NCBI RefSeq assembly: GCF_007858435.1
Contig: NZ_VIGW01000003.1
Span: forward strand, 372,001-436,000
DNA: 64,000 bases
From: Tsukamurella asaccharolytica
GTDB taxonomy: Bacteria > Actinomycetota > Actinomycetes > Mycobacteriales > Mycobacteriaceae
Direction: 5' to 3'
The translations under genes were made by a program, and so were the position numbers. Under the pieces are notes generated by a model. That model worked only from the letters and a program-made list of their open reading frames with translations, did not search any database and was not told the DNA's origin. Shown here one piece after another: positions 55,667-64,000 of this stretch (positions are counted from its first letter, which is position 1; each line of letters begins with the position of its first letter).

Positions 55667-55862
55667 TTGATCGGTTCAGCGGGGGGGAACTCCGCCCCGG
55701 TGCCGTCGACAATCTCGCGCAGGCCACCAGGTCCTATTTGCATCATCTTATTCAAATGACACACACGCCATCCGAATCTGGTGGAGACTGCTCGACACGG
55801 GGCACTCGGCCACCGAGATCGGCCCGAGCGCACCTCAGCGTTCCCCGTATTGGAGGCCACAC
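55667..55862. promoter_or_regulatory. Divergent control region between TetR-crotonase and acyl-CoA ligase
   Basis: 196 bp, AT-rich at the regulator end. Repeats that might be TetR-type sites: GATGACACATTTGA at 55657-55670 and TTCAAATGACACACAC at 55751-55766 share the core ATGACACA/CAAATG arrangement; GCATCAT also occurs twice (55642 and 55740). No clean dyad is visible, so operators are only suspected. GGAGG at 55852 is the SD of the ligase. Confidence 0.45.
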
Positions 55863-57518
55863 ATGATCACGTCGACCATGCAGAACGGTGATCTCACCAT
55901 CACGAGGCTCGTGGAGCACAGCCGGAGGGCCTTCCCCGAGGCGACCGTCGCGACCTGGACCGGAAACGAACTGCGCACCAACACCTTCGCCGAGATCGGA
56001 GACATCGCGGCCCGGCTGGCACACGCGCTCGCCGCACTCGGGGTCCGGCGCGGGGATCGCGTGGCGACCTTCATGTGGAACAACAACGAGCACCAGGCGA
56101 TCTACGCAGCCGTGCCCGCCATGGGCGCAGTCCTGCACACCCTCAATCTCCGCCTGTCCGCCGAACAGGCGGTGTTCATCATCGACCACGCCGACGACAA
56201 GGTGATCTTCGTCGACGCTTCGGTCGCGCCGCAGTTGGCGGAGTACGTCGCTCAGACCCCCGGCGTCGAGCACGTCGTCGTGGTCAACGGCCCGGTCGAG
56301 ACGTTCGGCCCCGCGGGCCGGGTTCAGGTCCACGCGTTCGACGACCTCATCGCCGGCCGTCCCACCGTCTTCGACTGGCCGTCCATCGACGAGAGCGACC
56401 CGGCGGTCATGTGTTACACCTCCGGAACCACGGGCGACCCGAAGGGCGTGGTCTACAGCCACCGGAGCATCTACCTGCACTCCCTGGTCGGCACGTCCAC
56501 GATCGGCTTCGGGCTGTCCAATCACAACCGCGTTCTGGTGATCGTGCCGATGTTCCACGTGATGAGCTGGGGACTCCCCTACACCGCGATGATCTGCGGC
56601 GCGAGCCTCGTGATGCCCGACCGCTTCCTCCAGGCCGAACCTCTCCTCGCCATCATGGCCGTAGCGGCCCCCACGCATTCCGTTGCGGTCCCGACGATCT
56701 GGCAGAGCGTGGCCGCACGCCTGGACGTCGCCCCGCAGGACATCTCGCACCTGAAGGAGGTCGTGGTGGGCGGCGCCGCGCTGCCGCCCGCGATGATCAA
56801 GCGCTTCGACGGGTTCGGCGTCCGGCTCACCCACGGCTGGGGCATGACCGAGACCTCCCCGCTCGGCACGATCGCCCGGCCACCGGCCGGCTGCGTCGAC
56901 GTGGACGCGACCTTCGCGTACCGCGTCACCCAGGGCCGCTTCCCGGCGCCCGTCGAAGCGAGGATCGTCGACGGCAACGGCGAGCCGCTCCCGCACGACG
57001 GCACCTCGAGCGGTGAACTGCAGGTGCGTGGCCCGTGGATCACCGGGGCGTACTACTCGCCCGAGGGGAACGTGGCGGCACCGTCGAAGTTCGACGAGGG
57101 GTGGCTGCGAACCGGCGACGTTTCGGTCATCAGCCCCGAGGGCTACATGACGATCGTCGACCGCACCAAGGACCTGATCAAGACCGGCGGCGAGTGGATC
57201 TCCTCCGTCGAGCTGGAGAACACGGTGATGAGCAATCCCACAGTCGTGGAAGCTGTGGCCATCGGGGTGCCCGATGCGAAGTGGGACGAGCGTCCGTTCG
57301 TGCTGGCCGTGGTCAAGGATCCCGCGCACGCCGACGTCGGTGCGCAGCGCGCGTTCCTCGCCGACCTGATTCCCAAGTGGCAGATCCCTGAACGGTGGGC
57401 GTTCGTCACCGAGGTCCCGAAGACGTCGGTCGGCAAGTTCGACAAGAAGCGCATCCGCGACGAGTACGCGAACGGCGCGTATCCGGTGGCCTACTGCCCC
57501 GACGTCGCCGCGAACTGA
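55863..57518 (+). CDS. Fatty-acyl-CoA ligase (AMP-forming)
   Basis: 551 aa ANL-superfamily enzyme with GGAGG 6 bp before ATG 55863. P-loop-like motif MCYTSGTTGDPKGVVYSH, the A5-type GWGMTETSPLG, A8-type EGYMTIVDRTKDLIKTGG and the catalytic Lys in PKTSVGKFDKK. These fit medium- or long-chain fatty acid ligases (FadD-like) that make an acyl-adenylate and then acyl-CoA. As the first gene of the rightward operon it is likely the activating step for the island's substrate. Probably controlled by the divergent TetR-crotonase protein. Confidence 0.92.
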   Translation: MITSTMQNGDLTITRLVEHSRRAFPEATVATWTGNELRTNTFAEIGDIAARLAHALAALGVRRGDRVATFMWNNNEHQAIYAAVPAMGAVLHTLNLRLSAEQAVFIIDHADDKVIFVDASVAPQLAEYVAQTPGVEHVVVVNGPVETFGPAGRVQVHAFDDLIAGRPTVFDWPSIDESDPAVMCYTSGTTGDPKGVVYSHRSIYLHSLVGTSTIGFGLSNHNRVLVIVPMFHVMSWGLPYTAMICGASLVMPDRFLQAEPLLAIMAVAAPTHSVAVPTIWQSVAARLDVAPQDISHLKEVVVGGAALPPAMIKRFDGFGVRLTHGWGMTETSPLGTIARPPAGCVDVDATFAYRVTQGRFPAPVEARIVDGNGEPLPHDGTSSGELQVRGPWITGAYYSPEGNVAAPSKFDEGWLRTGDVSVISPEGYMTIVDRTKDLIKTGGEWISSVELENTVMSNPTVVEAVAIGVPDAKWDERPFVLAVVKDPAHADVGAQRAFLADLIPKWQIPERWAFVTEVPKTSVGKFDKKRIRDEYANGAYPVAYCPDVAAN

Positions 57519-57573
57519 TCCCACCGCCCGAGCCGATTCTCACCCGAAACCGAAGCGAACGAGGTTCTGCCCC

Positions 57574-58461
57574 ATGCCCACTGCCACCATCATCGGCGCC
57601 GGAGTCATCGGCGTGTCCTTCGCCCGGCTCTTCGCGAACGCCGGCTGGCAAGTCCGTCTGAACGACCCCCGCCCCGATCTTCAGCAGATCGTCGAGCGCG
57701 ATCTCGCGGGCCTACCGGTGACGGGCTTCTCCAACCTCGCCGAGGCGGCCACCGGAGCCGACTTCGTCCAGGAGGCCGGACCGGAACGGGTTCCGCTGAA
57801 GAAGCAGATCTTCGCAACACTCGCCGCCAGCACGCGCGACGACGTGGTGCTCGCCTCTTCCACGTCCTCGCTGCTCCCGTCGTCGTTCAGCGAGGGAAAC
57901 CCCGCCGCGGACCGCATTGTCGTCGCCCACCCGTTCAATCCCCCGGAACTGATCCCACTGGTCGAGATCGTCCCGTCGCCGGCCACGTCGCAGGAGACCG
58001 TGGACCGTACGTACAACGTGTTCCTCGAGCTCGGGAAGCTCCCCATCAAGCTCAAGAAGGAGATCCCCGGTTTCGTTGGCAACCGCCTGCAGCGCGCGCT
58101 CAACGAGCAGGCGTCCTATCTGGTGCAACAGGGTGTGATCGGTCCCGGCGAGCTGGACGAGATGGTCAAGGCGTCGCTCGGCCTCCGCTGGGCGACGATC
58201 GGACCCTTCGAGAGTCGCACCCTGGGCGGCGGCCCGGGTGGAATGCGGCACATCATCGAGCACATCGGGCCGGCGATGACGTTCGATCTCGGCACCCCGG
58301 ACAAGGACGCGATGGGGCCGGTGTGCGACGCCGTCGAGGCCGTGTACGGCACGGGACAGGCGAATTGGGAACGCCTCTCCGAGCGCCGCGATCGGCGCAC
58401 GCGGGCCGTGCTCGACGCGCTTGAGGCCGCGGACGAAAAGACTATCGCAGAGGAGTGCTGA
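57574..58461 (+). CDS. 3-hydroxyacyl-CoA dehydrogenase family protein
   Basis: 295 aa with one NAD-binding domain (ATIIGAGVIGVSFARLFANAG, GxGxxG) and one helical C-terminal domain (IPGFVGNRLQRALNEQA). Catalytic His lies in VVAHPFNPPELIPLVEIV and the Glu follows after PLVE. The single C-terminal domain and the SSTSSLLPSSF stretch resemble the hydroxybutyryl-CoA and L-carnitine dehydrogenase branch. It oxidises a 3-hydroxyacyl-CoA (or a related 3-hydroxy acid). Just 5 bp before the CoA-transferase gene, so they are coupled. Confidence 0.92.
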   Translation: MPTATIIGAGVIGVSFARLFANAGWQVRLNDPRPDLQQIVERDLAGLPVTGFSNLAEAATGADFVQEAGPERVPLKKQIFATLAASTRDDVVLASSTSSLLPSSFSEGNPAADRIVVAHPFNPPELIPLVEIVPSPATSQETVDRTYNVFLELGKLPIKLKKEIPGFVGNRLQRALNEQASYLVQQGVIGPGELDEMVKASLGLRWATIGPFESRTLGGGPGGMRHIIEHIGPAMTFDLGTPDKDAMGPVCDAVEAVYGTGQANWERLSERRDRRTRAVLDALEAADEKTIAEEC

Positions 58462-58465
58462 CACC

Positions 58466-59965
58466 GTGCTGAAGACCAACGAAGCCGCCGCTCGACAACT
58501 CGACGACCGGCTGCGCGCGGCACCCGCGACCGACGACGACTTCGACATTCACGGATATCTCGGCGAGCTCCTCGACACCGTCGGCCTCACCGAGTCGGAC
58601 TGCGGCGGCACCGTCGAGTTCACCGGGCGCGACCCGATCCTCCCCGGCAGCCTGCGGCTGGCCGGCGGCACATCGATCGCCCTCGCGGCCAAGTCCGTCG
58701 CCATCGCCAAGATCTGGCAGCTGCGCGGCGGGCTCGGCCAGGACATCGCGATGGACCTGCGCGTCGCCCCGCGACGCCTGTGTCCATTCTTCGAGAACCG
58801 GTGGGAACTGCTTAACGGATACGCCCCCAAGGATCCCGCTCGCGTCGACGACGCGTTCGCGACGTTCAGCTTCTACGAGACCGCCGACGGCCGGTGGATG
58901 CACCCGATGGGGCCGTACCCGCGGCTGCGCAACGACGCCGCGGCCCTGCTCGAGGTACCCGAGCGCGTCGACCGGGTCGCGGACGCGATCAAGCGCTGGA
59001 ACGCGCTCGACCTGGAGGACGCGGGCGCCGCCGCCGGCGTCATCATGCCGATGTGCCGCACGACCGCGGAGTTCATGGAGACCGAGCAGTACCGGCAGGT
59101 GCTGCGCACCCAGCCACCGGTGGTGGTTGAGAAGATCGGGGACAGCGAGCCCGAGCCCTTCGCGCCCGACCCCCGCACTCCGCTCGACGGGATCCGGGTG
59201 CTCGGTCGCGCGCACATCATCGCAGGCGCCGGGGTGGGACGCGCACTGGCGCTACACGGCGCCGACGTGCTCAACGTCTGGGATCCGAACGAGTTCGAGA
59301 ACCCGATGCTCTACATCACCTCCAACGTCGGGATGCGATCGACGACGCTGGACATCAAGACCCCCGCGGGCGATGCCACGATGAAGGGGCTCCTCCGTGG
59401 CGCGGACGTGTTTATCGCCAACCGACGGCCCGACTACCTGGTACGACGCGGCCTGGACGCCGAGGCCGCGTGCGCCGAGCGCCCCGGACTCATCCACGCC
59501 ACCGTGGACCTCAACGGGCGCACCGGGCCGTGGGCCGACCGCGTCGGCTTCGACCAGACCGCCGGAGCGCTCGCGGGCGTCCTGATCAACGAGGGCGAGA
59601 ACGGCGTTCCGTCGCTGCCCGCGGTGCCCGTGGTCAACGACTACATCACCTCGTGGTTCCTGCAACTCGGCATCCTGCACGCCCTCATGTTGCGCGCGGT
59701 GGAGGGCGGCTCGTACCGCGTCAGCGTGTCGCTGACTAGGACCGCCCTGTGGATGGCCGAGCTCGGGTTCTTCGACAAGTCCTATTCGGCCGAGGTGGCC
59801 GGCCGGGCACCGGGCCACGAGCACCTCGAGCCGGAGACGTTCACGGTGGACACCGCTCTGGGCCGCTATCAGGGGGTCACCGAACAGATCCGGATGTCCC
59901 GAACGCCGGGGCACTACACGAATCCATTGATCCCCCGCGGCTCGCACCCGCCCGCGTGGCGTTAG
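58466..59965 (+). CDS. Family III CoA-transferase with apparently permuted halves
   Basis: 499 aa from GTG 58466. The C-terminal part (about residue 235 on) has the features that normally open CaiB/BaiF proteins: PLDGIRVLGRAHIIAGAGVGR, TLDIKTPAGDATMKGLL, ADVFIANRRPDYLVRRGL and the catalytic Asp in VGFDQTAGALAG. The N-terminal part (1-235) instead resembles the middle and end of the family: LRLAGGTSIALAAKSVAIA, FYETADGRWMHPMG, and a GVIMPMCRTTAEF-like loop. So the order of halves is swapped. It would move CoA between acids. The 4-bp spacing from the dehydrogenase supports a shared operon. Confidence 0.85.
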   Translation: MLKTNEAAARQLDDRLRAAPATDDDFDIHGYLGELLDTVGLTESDCGGTVEFTGRDPILPGSLRLAGGTSIALAAKSVAIAKIWQLRGGLGQDIAMDLRVAPRRLCPFFENRWELLNGYAPKDPARVDDAFATFSFYETADGRWMHPMGPYPRLRNDAAALLEVPERVDRVADAIKRWNALDLEDAGAAAGVIMPMCRTTAEFMETEQYRQVLRTQPPVVVEKIGDSEPEPFAPDPRTPLDGIRVLGRAHIIAGAGVGRALALHGADVLNVWDPNEFENPMLYITSNVGMRSTTLDIKTPAGDATMKGLLRGADVFIANRRPDYLVRRGLDAEAACAERPGLIHATVDLNGRTGPWADRVGFDQTAGALAGVLINEGENGVPSLPAVPVVNDYITSWFLQLGILHALMLRAVEGGSYRVSVSLTRTALWMAELGFFDKSYSAEVAGRAPGHEHLEPETFTVDTALGRYQGVTEQIRMSRTPGHYTNPLIPRGSHPPAWR

Positions 59966-59979
59966 GAAGGACCTCCGCC

Positions 59980-60900
59980 ATGACGTCACTGCTCGCGCTC
60001 CTCCTGCGATCGCGCCGTATCGTCGCCATCGACACGGCGGACGGCTCGGTGACCACCGTGACCGACGCGGCCGGGCCCGCACCGGACGGCATCGTCGTCG
60101 TCGACGGAGTCCTGTACTGGACCACGATGGGTGAACCACGGGTCGATCCCGACATCCCCGGCGAGAAGGGCCGCGACTACTCGGCCAGGAGCGGCGGAGT
60201 GCACCGCTGCTCGATCGACGGCAGCGGCCTCGCCGACGTGCTGCCCGCCGGTTCCATCACCACCGGAAAGCAACTCACCACGGACGGCGCCGGATACCTG
60301 TACTGGAGCGACAGGGAGGGGTGCCGCGTTTCGCGGGCCCGGCTCGACGGCGCCGGGCTCGAGGACGTCGTCGCCTTCGATCGAGTGCCGGGCTGGGAGA
60401 ACGAGTGCGTCGGCGTCGCCGTGGACGCGGAACGCTGGCACGTGTACTGGACGCAGAAGGGCCCGTCGAAAGGTGGACGGGGCCGTATCCTGCGCGTCGG
60501 GCTGCCCGCCCTCGACGGGGCCACCCCGCTCGATCACTCCGGTATCGAGGTCGTCTGGGACGGCCTGCCCGAGCCCATCGACCTCGAGATCCACGGGGAC
60601 CACCTGTACTGGACGGACCGCGGCGATCCCGCGGCCGGGGGTAACACGCTCAACCGGGCCCCGCTAACGGCCGCGGGCGACCGTGGCGCCACCCCGGAGA
60701 TCCTGGCGTCGGGATTCCACGAGGCGATCGGCCTCGCGATCGACGACGAAGCCGGGCTGGCCTACGTGTCCGCCCTGGACGGCGACATCCGCGCGATCGG
60801 TCTCCCCGGTACCACCGGGCGCGACGACCGCGTCCTGGCCCGGCTCGGCGAACCCGTCACCGGCCTCGCACTGTGGCGCTCCCCCGAGAGCGCGTCCTGA
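59980..60900 (+). CDS. SMP-30/gluconolactonase-like beta-propeller protein (YWTD repeats)
   Basis: 306 aa from ATG 59980. At least four blades carry the YWTD-type signature: LYWTTMGEP, LYWSDREG, VYWTQKG and LYWTDRGDP, spaced by about 50 residues, so it should fold as a six-bladed propeller. No signal peptide, so cytosolic. Such proteins include lactonases and metal-dependent hydrolases, yet without the Glu/Asn/Asp metal ligands being evident I cannot say that this one is a lactonase. Operon position (14 bp from the CoA-transferase, 67 bp before the transporter) suggests a hydrolytic step in substrate use. Confidence 0.78.
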   Translation: MTSLLALLLRSRRIVAIDTADGSVTTVTDAAGPAPDGIVVVDGVLYWTTMGEPRVDPDIPGEKGRDYSARSGGVHRCSIDGSGLADVLPAGSITTGKQLTTDGAGYLYWSDREGCRVSRARLDGAGLEDVVAFDRVPGWENECVGVAVDAERWHVYWTQKGPSKGGRGRILRVGLPALDGATPLDHSGIEVVWDGLPEPIDLEIHGDHLYWTDRGDPAAGGNTLNRAPLTAAGDRGATPEILASGFHEAIGLAIDDEAGLAYVSALDGDIRAIGLPGTTGRDDRVLARLGEPVTGLALWRSPESAS

Positions 60901-60967
60901 TCCGACATCCGACCGGACGGAGTTCTCCGGTCGCCCGCCCGAGTGGCACTCCCGAAGGAGAATCTTC

Positions 60968-62275
60968 GTGTCCACGACCGAGACGAACAAGTCCCCCATC
61001 ATCAAGCCCGGCAGCGAATCAAGGAGGGCCGCCTGGGGATTCACCGGCCTCGTCGTCTGCCTCTACGTCATCAACTGGAGCGACAAGGCCGTCCTCGGTC
61101 TCGTCGCCCCGTACCTGACCGACGAGGGCATCATCACCACGACCCAGCTCGGGTTGATCGGCAGCGCCTTTTACGTCCCGTTCCTGCTCGGCAACTGGTG
61201 TGCCGGGCTCATCAACCGGTCCATGGCGCTCCGCTGGTCCCTCGCCGCGCTGGCGATCAGTTGGTCGTTCGTGATGCTGCCCATCGTGCTATCGGCGACG
61301 TTCGTCGTGCTGCTCGTGACGAGGATGCTCCTCGGGCTGCTGGAGGGACCGTCCGCACCACTGGTGCACACCGCCATCTACTCCTGGCACCCGATGGAGA
61401 AGCGCGGCCTCCCGTCCGCCGTCGTGACGATGTCCGCATCCGTCGCCAAGCTATTCATCGCGCCCGCCCTCGCCCTCATGATCGGGGCCTTCGGATGGCG
61501 TTCGGCGTTCATCACCCTCGCCGTGGCGGGCCTGGTCTGGGTGCTCGTCTGGCTGCCGACGTGGAAGCTGGGGCCGTACGGCGGCGAGGCGAAGAAGACC
61601 GCCATCACGGTCGTCGACGACGAGCCCACCGTACCCTGGATCAAGGTCCTCACCTCGGGGACGTTCATCGGCGCGTGGCTGGCCAGCATGCCGATCTACG
61701 CCGTCGTCGCGTCCGTGCTGACCTTCCTCCCCTCGTACTTCAACCAAGCGCTGGGCTTCTCGAAGGTCGAGGCCGGAACGATGTTCGGTTTGCCTTCGGT
61801 GGCGAGCATCATCACCCTGGTCGGGATGACGATGTTCTCGGACCGCCTGGTGCAGCGAGGGTCCAGCACGCGGCTGCTGCGCATCATCGTTCCGACCCTG
61901 GGCCTGGTCTTGTGCGCCGTCGCGCTGCTGACGCTGCCCTACATCGACCAGCGGTACCTCGCGGTGGCCTGGGTGTCGATCGGATACGGGCTGGGCGTGA
62001 CCGTGCTGCCGCTGTTCAACGCCGCGCTGTCGGACATCGTGCCCCCGCGTCAGGTCGCCGCCATGCTCGGAATCTTCCTGGGGCTACAGTCCATCGGCGG
62101 CATGTACGGCCCCTACCTTGCCGGGCGGATCGTCGAATCGGCCTCCAGCAAGGTCGCTGGCTACCCTCTCGCGTTCCAGGCGTTCGGCGCGATGTGCCTG
62201 GTCGGGGCACTGATCGCACTGGCCATCGCCAACCCGAAGCGCGATAAGGCCCGCCTGCGCGGAATCACGGACTGA
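60968..62275 (+). CDS. MFS transporter, organic-acid type
   Basis: 435 aa from GTG 60968 with AAGGAG 7 bp ahead. Twelve helices; the loop 2-3 region and RMLLGLLEGPSAPLVH in helix 4 fit the anion:cation symporter-like branch of the major facilitator superfamily, which takes up carboxylates. The cytosolic loop between helices 6 and 7 is WKLGPYGGEAKKTAITVVDDE. It is the last intact gene of the rightward operon and most likely imports the acid that the ligase activates. Confidence 0.88.
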   Translation: MSTTETNKSPIIKPGSESRRAAWGFTGLVVCLYVINWSDKAVLGLVAPYLTDEGIITTTQLGLIGSAFYVPFLLGNWCAGLINRSMALRWSLAALAISWSFVMLPIVLSATFVVLLVTRMLLGLLEGPSAPLVHTAIYSWHPMEKRGLPSAVVTMSASVAKLFIAPALALMIGAFGWRSAFITLAVAGLVWVLVWLPTWKLGPYGGEAKKTAITVVDDEPTVPWIKVLTSGTFIGAWLASMPIYAVVASVLTFLPSYFNQALGFSKVEAGTMFGLPSVASIITLVGMTMFSDRLVQRGSSTRLLRIIVPTLGLVLCAVALLTLPYIDQRYLAVAWVSIGYGLGVTVLPLFNAALSDIVPPRQVAAMLGIFLGLQSIGGMYGPYLAGRIVESASSKVAGYPLAFQAFGAMCLVGALIALAIANPKRDKARLRGITD

Positions 62276-62280
62276 CCGAC

Positions 62281-62948
62281 ATGACCACCGATGCACCACG
62301 ACGACCGAACGATGTACCTGTGACGGCGTTCAACACCGACGACGAATCCGCGACGGATCCGGCCCGGCGGGCGCAGATCGAGATCGGCGCCGCATGGCCG
62401 ACGCGTTGGTGGCGCTCAACACGATCGAGCACCTCGCCGGCGAGGTGTTCGTCCCCGCGGAGGGCCCAGCCGGCAATCCCCTGAGCTTCGAGGCCACGCA
62501 CCGCGCGCTCGCCACCAAGGACGGCCGGGCCGTCGCGGCCGTCGCGTACACCTACCACGACGTCCGTCGGCTGCTGCGCGCCGTGGGGCACCCGGACGCG
62601 GACGATCCGGTATGGGACGGCACGGTGCTGGACCGCCCGACCTTCTGCGGTGGGCTCGAGACGGTGCTCGCGCACTCTGCTCGCCTCACCCTCGCAGAGT
62701 GGGAGGAGTTCCTGACGGACAACGACATGCCGTACGGGGTGGTGACCGACATCGCCGAGCTCCCCCACGACCCGTACGTCCGGGAGATGGGGCTGATCAC
62801 CGAGGTGGAGCACCCCTCCGAAGGGCGGATCCGCGTGGTGAGCAACCCGCTCGAGTACTCAGCGACGCCGGTCTATATCCGCCGCCACGCAGAACTCCCG
62901 GGACAAAGCACCGACGAGGTGTTCGGCCAGTTGCCGGACCGGAGCTAA
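62281..62948 (+). pseudogene. CoA-transferase remnant, deleted and frameshifted
   Basis: ATG 62281 starts a frame whose residues RAQIEIGA resemble the strand just before the ALDALVAL-type helix of CaiB/BaiF enzymes. The rest of that helix (AMADALVALNTIEHLAGE) and the entire C-terminal half, with GPAGNPLSFEATHRA, DGRAVAAVAYT and DMPYGVVTDIAEL, continue in another frame to 62948. The N-terminal 150 or so residues with the catalytic Asp are absent. So it is a broken second CoA-transferase, with a large deletion and a one-base shift near 62,390. Confidence 0.8.
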
Positions 62949-63065
62949 GCGGATCCTCAATGCGCGCGGGCTCGCGACACCACGCTGGCCCGTCGAGTGG
63001 ACGGAACTGGACCGAGACCCGGCTCCACAATCACGAGACGGAGGTGCAGCGCTCCGGCATCGCCC

Positions 63066-63200
63066 GTGCTGCCGTTCGAGCAGCAGGGCATCTTCTTCCT
63101 GCTGTTCGCCCCCACTCCAGGGACCGAGAGCCGCCCGATCCGCTTGGTGGACAGCATCGTCGAGGTCAACGAGTTCTTCCTCACCGGCGTGGTGGTGTAA
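63066..63200 (+). pseudogene. Acyl-CoA dehydrogenase fragment
   Basis: About 45 codons match the middle beta-domain of acyl-CoA dehydrogenases: QQGIFFLLFAPTPGTESRPI and RLVDSIVEVNEFFLTGVVV correspond to the HRGISxLLV...RPIR...EFNEVFFxDVRVP block of the family. The frame ends in TAA just where VP should follow. Nothing before 63066 reads as the N-terminal helical domain, and the C-terminal flavin domain is missing. A relic of a deleted gene. Confidence 0.65.
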
Positions 63201-63207
63201 CTGCCAG

Positions 63208-64000
63208 TCACCGCATCGTCGGAGAGGGAAAGCCCAATCCCGCGACGTCGCAGCCGGCTCGCTTCGTCGTGCGGTGGGCGCGCCAGCTGCCGGTCCACTG
63301 CGGCGGGCGCTTCTGCGCGAACGCCAGGGTACCCTCGGCGGCGTCGTCGGTCGCGCGGATCGCGACGGACTCCGCGCTGCTGCGCTCCCTCGCGTCCGCC
63401 TCCGAGGAGTAGGCGCCGTCGGCGATCGACCGCGCGAGCCGCTTCGTGGCCCGGATAGCGAGCGGGGCGTTGGCCGCGATCTCCCTCGCCAGCTCCCGGG
63501 CCGCGGCCAGAACGGCGCCCGCGCCGACGACCCGGTTCACCAGGTCGAGTTCGAGCGCGCGCCGCGCGTCGATCTTCCGCCCCGTGAACAGGAGCTCGTG
63601 CGCCACCTTCGGGGGCAGGCTGTACCGAGCCGAATCGCTCCGCCGCCCGCGGCGATGATTCCGCGGCTGACCTCGGGAAGCCCGAACACCGCCGACTCGG
63701 CGGCGACAGCCAGATCGCAGGCGAGGACCAGTTCCGTGCCACCGCCGAGCGCGAACCCGTTCACCGCGGCGATCACGGGCACGGGCACCGCGTTGCGAAC
63801 GAACCCGCCGAAACCCCACTCCGGATGCCCCTCGGCGACGATGGACTCGCCCCGCGACAACGCCTTGAGGTCGGCGCCGGCGCAAAAGGCGCGGTCGCCG
63901 GCACCCGTGACGATGACGGCGGCCACGGTGGTGTCCGCATCCGCCTCGGTCAGCGCGGTACCGAGTGCCGTGGCGAGCTCCGCGTTCACCGAGTTCATCG
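63208..64000 (-). pseudogene. Enoyl-CoA hydratase, frameshifted and cut by the window edge
   Basis: The N-terminal portion (from the right edge to about 63,640) reads TGAGDRAFCAGADLKAL, AAVNGFALGGGTELVLACD and FGLPEVSRGIIAAGGG, thus both catalytic Glu residues of crotonases are kept. At GCTCGGTACAGCC near 63,636 the frame breaks; the next frame resumes with LPPKVAHELLFTGRKIDAR and ends in the family tail AFAQKRPPQWTG but reads on for 29 extra residues, so the natural stop has gone as well. One base added at the break repairs the reading. The true start lies beyond position 64000. Confidence 0.82.

Overview
The window is high-GC actinobacterial DNA (roughly 70 % GC, many GTG starts, dense 1-4 bp start/stop overlaps). 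Gene content points to a mycolic-acid-containing member of the Mycobacteriales: phosphatidylinositol-mannoside genes (pgsA, patA, pimA), the arabinofuranosyltransferase aftC, the envelope protein Cei, polyphosphate glucokinase, a WS/DGAT acyltransferase, and long runs in the same order as Mycobacterium tuberculosis Rv2603c-Rv2614c and Rv2670c-Rv2703. The genus is not proven by the sequence; Tsukamurella, Gordonia or a relative would fit.

Region 1 (1-16.8 kb, nearly all minus strand): a VanW-like envelope protein cut by the window edge, yebC, a WS/DGAT acyltransferase, pdxT, tesB, a PP2C phosphatase and an RDD-FHA protein, pdxS, a frameshifted receptor Ser/Thr kinase, then the PIM operon thrS-HIT-pgsA-patA-pimA-NUDIX, preceded by two small overlapping genes. 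Kinase, phosphatase and FHA protein form a signalling set interleaved with the PLP-synthase genes.

Region 2 (16.8-26.6 kb): a repeat-rich secreted protein behind the only long non-coding stretch (514 bp), a VOC protein, five tRNA genes (Val-CAC, Gly-GCC, Cys-GCA, Val-GAC, and a second identical Gly-GCC), a membrane protein with a Pro-Glu tail built on a hexanucleotide repeat, a quinone oxidoreductase with a large palindromic operator, an acyl-CoA carboxylase beta subunit, and a copper operon (small membrane peptide, copA, csoR) with a CsoR-type operator.

Region 3 (26.6-48.7 kb): conserved core genes zapE, ribD-like, lipoprotein hydrolase, aftC, msrB; heme genes chdC-hemY-hemE; DUF3000, RNase D-like, dxs, an RNA methyltransferase, DUF3159, hydrolase, DUF3710, dut, DUF3093, DUF4193, cei, suhB, ppgK, sigA.

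Region 4 (48.7-64 kb) is accessory: a NarL-type two-component system, an orphan MerR-type promoter in front of a 34-codon ORF, and an acyl-CoA catabolic island. The island holds a single-chain biotin carboxylase/carboxyltransferase, a TetR-crotonase fusion, and on the other strand an acyl-CoA ligase, 3-hydroxyacyl-CoA dehydrogenase, a CoA-transferase whose halves look circularly permuted, an SMP-30-like protein and an MFS transporter. Around these lie at least four decayed genes (ligase tail, CoA-transferase, acyl-CoA dehydrogenase, enoyl-CoA hydratase), so the island looks partly degraded. The TetR-crotonase fusion and the permuted CoA-transferase are the least ordinary proteins here.
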